DNA from: Candidatus Eiseniibacteriota bacterium
GTDB lineage: Bacteria > Orphanbacterota > Orphanbacteria > Orphanbacterales > Orphanbacteraceae
Length of the DNA stretch: 64,000 nt
Assembly (NCBI GenBank): GCA_029262235.1
Contig: JAJCZU010000003.1
Span: 1 to 64,000, forward strand
Direction: 5' to 3'
Both the position numbers and the translations under genes were made by a program. Shown here piece by piece: positions 57,966 through 64,000 of the stretch. The first letter of the stretch is position 1, and every line of letters starts with the position of its first letter. The notes beneath the pieces were generated by a model that was not told the DNA's origin, searched no databases, and saw only the letters and a program-made list of their open reading frames with translations.

Positions 57966-58125
57966 CGACTTCGCGATCCCTGGCCGACCGCCTTTGGCAT
58001 CGCAAGGTCGTGTGTTTTGCGTGTGCTCACTTCTGTTGCCGGAGGATGATACGAAAGTCGGTGCGCCGAAAGGCTTGTCGGCTCAAGCTTGGTCTCGCTT
58101 GCCGCGCATCCGCTGGCGTCGTGCC
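57945..58125. repeat. 23-bp perfect inverted repeat flanking about 135 bp
   Basis: ggcacgacgccagcggatgcgcg (57945-57967) and cgcgcatccgctggcgtcgtgcc (58103-58125). Confidence 0.93.
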
Positions 58126-58378
58126 TGGAGGCGCCGGGCAACGATGAACCGGCCGAACTGGCCCGCTGCCGCGGCACGACAGGGCGAGGGCGGAGCGGAG
58201 GCGTCGGCGCGCGTATCCTCGGAAAGCGTCCTGTCCCCTCCTGATTCTTCACGCTGCAAAGCGAATCGTGAGGCGGGCGGCGGAACACTCCCCCGCAGTC
58301 CCGAGCCCCATTGGAGGCGCCGGGCAACGATGAACCGGCCGAACTGGCCCGCTGCCGCGGCACGACAGGGCGAGGGCG
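58126..58378. repeat. 67-bp identical direct repeat
   Basis: tggaggcgccgggcaacgatgaaccggccgaactggcccgctgccgcggcacgacagggcgagggcg at 58126-58192 and 58312-58378. Confidence 0.95.
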
Positions 58379-58453
58379 AGGAGGAGTGTTTCGTCGCCCA
58401 CGCTGTTGCTCGCCCTCATTGCGAGGGCGAGGAGGAGTGTTCCGCCGCCCGCC
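58272..58453. repeat. 20-bp inverted repeat and 20-bp direct repeat inside the intergenic mosaic
   Basis: ggcgggcggcggaacactcc (58272-58291) inverted at 58434-58453; cgagggcgaggaggagtgtt repeated at 58371-58390 and 58422-58441. Confidence 0.9.
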
Positions 58454-58569
58454 AACCGAACGCTCCGATTCGGGATTTCCCCTCGAATTGTCAGGCTTAA
58501 TTTGCGACCCTCAGGGGGCTGTCATGATTACAGAGGACTCCGGGCGATCCGGAGGCCGGGCGGGAGCGT

Positions 58570-60567
58570 ATGCAGAACTGGACGGGAAAGACGATTGCGG
58601 ATCGCTACGAGGTCCTCGAGAGAATCGGGGATGGCGGGTTCGCGTCGGTCTGGAAGGCGCGGGAGATCAGACCGGGCGCCGAAGTGGCAATCAAGATTCT
58701 GCATGACGAACACGCGGAAGACGAAGCGTTCGTAAAGTCGTTCTTCGAACAGGCCAACCGTTTTGCGAAGTATCGCGACCGGGCGGGCCTCAGCACGGTG
58801 CTGGATTTCGGGACCGACAAGGACACGGGCGCCGTCTATATCGCGATGAGCCTGCTCGGTGAATCGCTCGAAAATCGCCTGTCGACAGAAACGAAACTGG
58901 ACGCGGGCGAATGCAGGCGCCTGGCGCGCGAAGTGTCGTCGGCGCTCGCCGTGCTGCATGCCGACGGTGTCGTGCATCAGAATCTGAACGCCCGCAATAT
59001 CCTCGCCCGCCCGGGCGACGGGCGGTTCGTGCTCACGGATTTCGGCGTCGGTCTCGTCGGCGAAGCGCTCGAGCGGACCGCGCGCACGATGGACCTGAAT
59101 CAGTCGGACATCTGGGCGTACACCTCACCGGAACAGATCAAGTCGGCGACTCCCGAGGAAATCGGCCCCCCGGCCGACTATTATGCTCTCGGGGTGACGC
59201 TCTACCGCGCGGCGACAGGAAGCTTTCCGTTCGTCCCGCGCGTTCCGCAGGTCTTGATGGACCACATCAACGAGCCGCCTCCCGATCCGGCGACGATCGA
59301 GCCCGGGATCGAGCCGAACATGCGTGCCCTGATCCTGCAGTGCCTGGCGAAGGATCCGGCCGCGCGTCCGGGGTCACCGGCGGATGTGGATGCCGCGCTC
59401 AGCGCACCCGTTGCCGGCCCGGCCGCAGCGGGCGGGGGAGGTGGGGGCGCGCGCACCGGTCTGATCGCCGCGGGAATCGTCGCCCTGATCGCCGCGGGAT
59501 TTTTCGGCTTTCGCATGTTCGGCGGCGAGGAAGGGGATTCGTATGCGATCCGTACCGCGCCGGCAGGCGCGATCTACCGGGTTTACGAAGGGGAGAAGCA
59601 GCGTTTCTCCGAAGCGATCCGCAAGGGAACGAGTCCGTCGTCGTTCCAGCTTCCGCCAGGCGCCTATTCGCTCGATCTCGACCTGGACGGGTATTTTTCA
59701 TGGAGCGGCGAACCGTTCGAAGTGGGCCCGGGCGACACGCTGCCGAGCTTCCGGCTCGACCGCAAGAACCGCGTGACCGTCGAGACCACGCCTCCGGGGG
59801 CCCTGGTCGTTCTCCGTGCGATCGAAACGCGCGAAACCAGGAGCGTGGACGGACAGGAGGCGTCGTTTTACCCGGTGCGCCCCGGGCGTTACGAACTCGA
59901 GGCGTCACTCGAGGACTACGACCTCTATCGCGATACGATTACAGTCGCCGACCAGGACCGCACGATCTCCGTCACACTTCCGGAAAAGACAGGCAAGCCC
60001 GTGTGGATCTTCACGCTTCCGGACGGCGCGAGCGTGGCGATCGACGGGACGCCGGTTTCGATTCCCACAAACTGCTTCATCGAAGACGTCCCGTTCGGAT
60101 TTCGCACGTTCACGTTCTCGCGCCTCGGCTACGCGACGTTCGACACGAGCATTGCGATCGTACCCGACGGCGGCGTCGATACGGTTGCGGTGGAGCTCGG
60201 GGAGAGCGCCGATCCCGTGCGTTCGGCGCGGTCGGCGAATCTCAGCGCGGTTCATCGCCTGGTGCGCGAGTATTCCGTCGCGATCGAAAACGAAAACATC
60301 GCCTCTCTGAAGTCTCTGATCCGTGAATTCCCGTCCGAAGAGGAGCGCTTCTGGACGCGTTACTTCGGCGCGGCCGACAGGATCGACGCGACAGCCCTGA
60401 TCCTGCGGCAGGATGTCCGCGAGCGGACGGCGGAACTCGACGTGCGTCTCTTTCTCGACTACCGGGACAAGCGCGGCGCGGCGATGGAGTCGTCACTGGA
60501 ATACACGGTGGAACTCGAAAAGGTGAAGGATGCCTGGCACATCAACCGAACGAAGCCGCGCGGGTAA
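58570..60567 (+). CDS. Serine/threonine kinase-like protein (predicted pseudokinase) with TM segment, PEGA-like repeats and C-terminal NTF2-like region
   Basis: RYEVLERIGDGGFASVWKA; VAIKIL; VVHQNLNARNIL; LTDFGVG; TM GLIAAGIVALIAAGFFGF; PEGA-like TPPGALVVLRAIETRETRSVDG and LPDGASVAIDGTPVSIPTN. Confidence 0.88.
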   Translation: MQNWTGKTIADRYEVLERIGDGGFASVWKAREIRPGAEVAIKILHDEHAEDEAFVKSFFEQANRFAKYRDRAGLSTVLDFGTDKDTGAVYIAMSLLGESLENRLSTETKLDAGECRRLAREVSSALAVLHADGVVHQNLNARNILARPGDGRFVLTDFGVGLVGEALERTARTMDLNQSDIWAYTSPEQIKSATPEEIGPPADYYALGVTLYRAATGSFPFVPRVPQVLMDHINEPPPDPATIEPGIEPNMRALILQCLAKDPAARPGSPADVDAALSAPVAGPAAAGGGGGGARTGLIAAGIVALIAAGFFGFRMFGGEEGDSYAIRTAPAGAIYRVYEGEKQRFSEAIRKGTSPSSFQLPPGAYSLDLDLDGYFSWSGEPFEVGPGDTLPSFRLDRKNRVTVETTPPGALVVLRAIETRETRSVDGQEASFYPVRPGRYELEASLEDYDLYRDTITVADQDRTISVTLPEKTGKPVWIFTLPDGASVAIDGTPVSIPTNCFIEDVPFGFRTFTFSRLGYATFDTSIAIVPDGGVDTVAVELGESADPVRSARSANLSAVHRLVREYSVAIENENIASLKSLIREFPSEEERFWTRYFGAADRIDATALILRQDVRERTAELDVRLFLDYRDKRGAAMESSLEYTVELEKVKDAWHINRTKPRG

Positions 60568-60569
60568 GT

Positions 60570-62033
60570 CTAAGGAAACGTGAGGTCGCGCACTTCGGCC
60601 GTGTCGCGATGAATCATGCGAATGCGGTGGTTGTTCGTGTCGGGCACGAGCAGCACGTCGCCGACCGCGTCGAGACCGCCCGGCTCGAACAGCAGCTCCC
60701 GGCTCCCGTCCCCGAAAAACGTCGTGATGGTCTTCGTCTCCCAGTCGATCCGCTTGACCTTGTTGTTGAACGTGTCCGCGATATAGATCGCGCCGTGCAG
60801 AAATACGGCGCCGAGCGGATGCTGCAGCAGCGCGTCCTCGAGCGGACCGTCCTTGTCGCCGAAGTCGAACAGCCCGCGCCCCATCACCGTGAACACTTCC
60901 ATCTTTTCGAGATCCGCAAAGCGAATGGAGCTCACCTCGCTGTCGGCGAACAGGACGGCGTGACCGAGCGGGGCGAGCGAAGACGGCTGCGCGAGCTGCG
61001 CTTCCTTGAACGGGCCGTCGACGTGATTCTCGTGGCCGGAGCCGACGAGCGGAAAGAAAACGGGGCGCGTCGGCTCGTACGCCCAGATCTGGTGCGCCCC
61101 TGCAACGGAAACCAGAATGACGTCGCCGAGGGCGAGGCAGTCCCATGGTGAGCGCACCGCAAGCTCGAGCGGGCCTTCACCACCGGGGTGCGGTTCCGAG
61201 CCGCCCGTTCCCGCGAGTGTCGTCACGCGTTTCGTCTCGAGGTCGATGCCACGCAGAAGATGGTTTTCGGTGTCGGCCACATACACGACGGTTCCCATAC
61301 GGTCGACTCCCTGGGGTCGGCGGAAACTCGCGGCGTCGTACGCGCCGTCCTGCTTCCCGACGCCTCCGCCGCCGACCGCTTCGTACGACTCGATAACCGG
61401 CCAACCGTCCTTTTCGAATGAAACGTTCGCGAGCAGAATGCGATGATGACCGGTGTCGGTAATGGCCAGAAGCGGTTTGTCATTCTCTTCGCGCGGCGGC
61501 AGCACGCGTACTTTGCCCGGATACGAAAGGAACGATTCCGTGCCGGCATGCGGTTTTGCGAAGACGCGTTTCTCGCTCGCCAGCACGTCGCTGAAACGGT
61601 CCCGTTCGAGAACATCCGCGATGCGCTTTCCGAGGTCGGCCTCGTTCGGCTCACCCGGCATCGTCTGCACGATCTTCCCCTCGGCGTCGATCAGCACGAG
61701 CGTGGGCCACGCGCGAATCGCATACTGCTGCCAGAGGTCGTGATCGCTGTCAACAAGCACGGGGTGATCGATGCCGTGGCGCGCGATCGCGGCGCGAATG
61801 TTGGCGGGATCTTTCTCTTCGTCGAACTTCGCGGCGTGCACACCGATCACATGAAACGGTTCGTCACGAAAACGCTCCTCGAGCCTGTGCAGAACGGGCA
61901 GCACGTGCATGCAGTTCACGCAGCAGTACGTCCAGAAATCGAGCAGGACGACGTGGCCGCGCAGATCGTCCCACGCGATCGGAGCGTCTGTATTCAGCCA
62001 GGTCGCTTCAGTGGGAAAGGAGGGGGCTTTCAT
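60570..62033 (-). CDS. Thioredoxin-fold + NHL beta-propeller protein (NHLRC2-like)
   Basis: LLDFWTYCCVNCMHVLPVLHRLEERF; RRPQGVDRMGTVVYVADTENHLLRGID; LVPDTNNHRIRMI. Confidence 0.88.
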   Translation of the reverse strand: MKAPSFPTEATWLNTDAPIAWDDLRGHVVLLDFWTYCCVNCMHVLPVLHRLEERFRDEPFHVIGVHAAKFDEEKDPANIRAAIARHGIDHPVLVDSDHDLWQQYAIRAWPTLVLIDAEGKIVQTMPGEPNEADLGKRIADVLERDRFSDVLASEKRVFAKPHAGTESFLSYPGKVRVLPPREENDKPLLAITDTGHHRILLANVSFEKDGWPVIESYEAVGGGGVGKQDGAYDAASFRRPQGVDRMGTVVYVADTENHLLRGIDLETKRVTTLAGTGGSEPHPGGEGPLELAVRSPWDCLALGDVILVSVAGAHQIWAYEPTRPVFFPLVGSGHENHVDGPFKEAQLAQPSSLAPLGHAVLFADSEVSSIRFADLEKMEVFTVMGRGLFDFGDKDGPLEDALLQHPLGAVFLHGAIYIADTFNNKVKRIDWETKTITTFFGDGSRELLFEPGGLDAVGDVLLVPDTNNHRIRMIHRDTAEVRDLTFP

Positions 62034-62042
62034 CGTGTGACT

Positions 62043-62969
62043 CTACAATTCGCTGCAGGACGCGCCGTACGAGAAGCAGCTGAAGCAGCGGTGGTGCTTC
62101 ATCGAAACACGCGGCTCCATGCTTTCGCGAAGCGTCGTGCCGAGGTCGTATTCGGGGTCGTCGTCAACGAGGGTGCAGGCGTAAACGCGCATGCCGTGTT
62201 CGCTCTTCACGACCATTTTGCTGAACGCGCACATGAACTTCGCGCGCGTTGCCGCGGTCTGATAGGTCGTCATGCAGTTTTCGGTGACGTGCGGCGTGTC
62301 GACGCGGGCCCCGGGCGGATGGAAATCCGGGAACGATACGATGCGCGCGTCGCTCGGAATGTCGTAGTCGGCGAGCATGGCATGGTACTCGTCTTCCGCC
62401 GCGGCGGTGTTTTCGCCCTTTTCCATCTGGCGCGCGACAGAAACATGAAACCCGAGATCGTGCAGCATCTTCATTCCTTCGAGCGCCGCCCTGTAATTGC
62501 CGGCGCCCCGGCCTTCGTCGTGACGCGCCTCGTCCGCAAAGTCGATACTGACACGAAACGAAATCGGATGCTTCGCTTCGAGCAGCGTCGCGATCTGGTC
62601 GATGCGCCTGTGAACGGGTTCGGTCGCGTTCGTGAGCACGAGGCAGGGAAGGCGATCGGCGGCGTAGCCCAGGATCTTGACCATGTCCTTCGCCACGAAC
62701 GGCTCGCCGCCCGTGAACGAAAACTGCTCGACCCCGAGCTCCATCGCTTCATCAATGAAGGGTTTCACTTCGTCGAATTTGACGAGGCCGAGACGTGTGT
62801 CGCCTGGCTTTGATCCTTCAAGGCAGAACGGGCAGCTCAGGTTGCAGTTCGTTCCCGTGTGAAACCAGAGCTCCTTCAAGGTCTGCGGTTCGATATAGCC
62901 GCGTGCCTTGCCGTCGGGCGTCGTGTGCCACGCCTCGGAGCGGCCCAGGTTTTGCGCCGGGATCGCCAC
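62043..62969 (-). CDS. Radical SAM protein linked to arsM
   Basis: FHTGTNCNLSCPFCLEGSKPG (CxxxCxxC); FSFTGGEPFVAKDMVKIL; Cys-rich tail HHRCFSCFSYGASCSEL; GTG start overlaps the stop of the methyltransferase gene. Confidence 0.87.
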   Translation of the reverse strand: MAIPAQNLGRSEAWHTTPDGKARGYIEPQTLKELWFHTGTNCNLSCPFCLEGSKPGDTRLGLVKFDEVKPFIDEAMELGVEQFSFTGGEPFVAKDMVKILGYAADRLPCLVLTNATEPVHRRIDQIATLLEAKHPISFRVSIDFADEARHDEGRGAGNYRAALEGMKMLHDLGFHVSVARQMEKGENTAAAEDEYHAMLADYDIPSDARIVSFPDFHPPGARVDTPHVTENCMTTYQTAATRAKFMCAFSKMVVKSEHGMRVYACTLVDDDPEYDLGTTLRESMEPRVSMKHHRCFSCFSYGASCSEL

Positions 62970-64000
62970 TAGCAGCAGGCTCCGGACGTGTCTGACGGGT
63001 CGCGCGATTCCTGGAACGGAATCGAGGTGCCGCAGTCGGTGAAGATTCCGTAGTGCGTTTCCCAGTTGCCGATGAATTCGAAGTGCCTCCGAAAACGTGT
63101 GTCGTGGAGCATGCGCCACGTGTTGCCGCAGACGGGAAACACGCGACCCCGGTCGATGTGGTGATGCGCGTCGAGTACGAACATCTGTTCGCTCGCTTCG
63201 AGGCCGCCCTTGTATCGCACGGCCTGGCCGTAATCTTCGCACGCGCTTTCGAGGTCGGCGAGTTTGAAAAGCCGGTACGTGGCCGAGTAGAAGCCGACGT
63301 GTCCGATCTTCTGTACGATCGCTTTCTGTTCGATCGTGAGACGGCGGTCTTCGACGAGACGCGGATCGAGAAAGCCCGTTCGTTTTGCCATGTCGAGGAA
63401 ATCGTTCCAGTACATGGCGCCGCTCAGGCACTCGCCGTAGAGCACGGGGTCTTCTTTTAGATGGGAAGGAACGCGGCGGTCGGCGTAGACGTCGGAAAAG
63501 TAGAGTTCGCCGCCCGGCTTCAGAAGACGGTGCGCCTGACGGAAAACCGACTCTTTGTCGGGCGAGAGATTGATGACGCAGTTCGAAACGATGACGTCGA
63601 AACTTTCGGGTTCGAGGGGGAGCGCGTCGAGCTGTTCGATATATCCCTCGTAGAAGCGGACGTTCGGTTGCGCGTAGCCGAACTGCTTCTGATGGTATTC
63701 GATATGGCGGTTTGCGATGGCGAGCTGTTCGGGCGTCATGTCGACGCCGACCACTTCGCCTTCTTCGCCGACGAGCGCCGAAAGGACGTACGCGTCGCGC
63801 CCGCTCCCCGAGCCGAGGTCGAGAACGCGGCAACCCTTGAGATCGGCCGGCGCGATCAGCCCGCAGCCGTAATAGCGGCTGGCCACTTCGTCATGCACCT
63901 GCCCGAGGATCGCTTTCAGGCCGGCCGGAAGGTCCGTGTCCGTGCAGCAGGCGCTCGTCTGCAGATCATCCTTCGACTGCAGAATCTTGCCGTAATACTC
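62969..64000 (-). CDS. arsM: Arsenite methyltransferase ArsM (5' truncated at window edge)
   Basis: Frame open to the window end: EYYGKILQSKDDLQTSACC...LKAILGQVHDEVASRYYGCGLIAP; VLDLGSGSGRDAYVLSALVGEEGEVVGVDMTPEQL; SNCVINLSPDK; VFPVCGNTWRMLHDTRFRRHF. Confidence 0.92.
   Translation of the reverse strand, partial: EYYGKILQSKDDLQTSACCTDTDLPAGLKAILGQVHDEVASRYYGCGLIAPADLKGCRVLDLGSGSGRDAYVLSALVGEEGEVVGVDMTPEQLAIANRHIEYHQKQFGYAQPNVRFYEGYIEQLDALPLEPESFDVIVSNCVINLSPDKESVFRQAHRLLKPGGELYFSDVYADRRVPSHLKEDPVLYGECLSGAMYWNDFLDMAKRTGFLDPRLVEDRRLTIEQKAIVQKIGHVGFYSATYRLFKLADLESACEDYGQAVRYKGGLEASEQMFVLDAHHHIDRGRVFPVCGNTWRMLHDTRFRRHFEFIGNWETHYGIFTDCGTSIPFQESRDPSDTSGACC

Noticed and set aside
57709-58500. 263-aa ORF through the repeat mosaic (and the antisense 57821-58363 ORF)
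   Set aside because: Starts inside the sugar dehydrogenase gene and encodes repeat-derived Arg/Ala-rich sequence in both directions; better explained as non-coding repeats, although a repeat-encoded peptide cannot be fully excluded.

Overview
64 kb window of GC-rich bacterial DNA, almost fully coding. Many secreted proteins share an Ig-like (FlgD/T9SS-type) C-terminal tail, which suggests an FCB-group or Eisenbacteria/Krumholzibacteria-like genome; this taxonomic guess is inference only. Recognisable blocks: (i) a methylmalonyl-CoA mutase / MeaB / IcmF cluster; (ii) a one-strand respiratory cluster Rrf2 - Rieske - cytochrome b - octaheme HAO-like cytochrome - NapA - tetraheme NapB-like - porin, with a candidate operator/promoter upstream of the Rrf2 gene; (iii) argGH; (iv) pntB/pntAB/pntAA; (v) an M20 peptidase - B3/4 - DUF1028 operon; (vi) a cysM - JAMM protease - [MoaD/CysO::MoeB::rhodanese] operon in which the ubiquitin-like carrier is fused in front of its own E1 enzyme with an internal Gly-Gly; (vii) a predicted pseudokinase with PEGA-like domains (HRD changed to HQN), preceded by a ~600 bp mosaic of direct and inverted repeats; (viii) an arsM - radical SAM - NHLRC2-like cluster at the right edge. 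The first and last genes are truncated by the window. No rRNA, tRNA, CRISPR array or transposase was recognised. Strongest candidates for follow-up: the fused sulfur-carrier/E1/rhodanese with its JAMM protease, the NapC-less nitrate/HAO respiratory locus, and the repeat mosaic at 57.9-58.5 kb.
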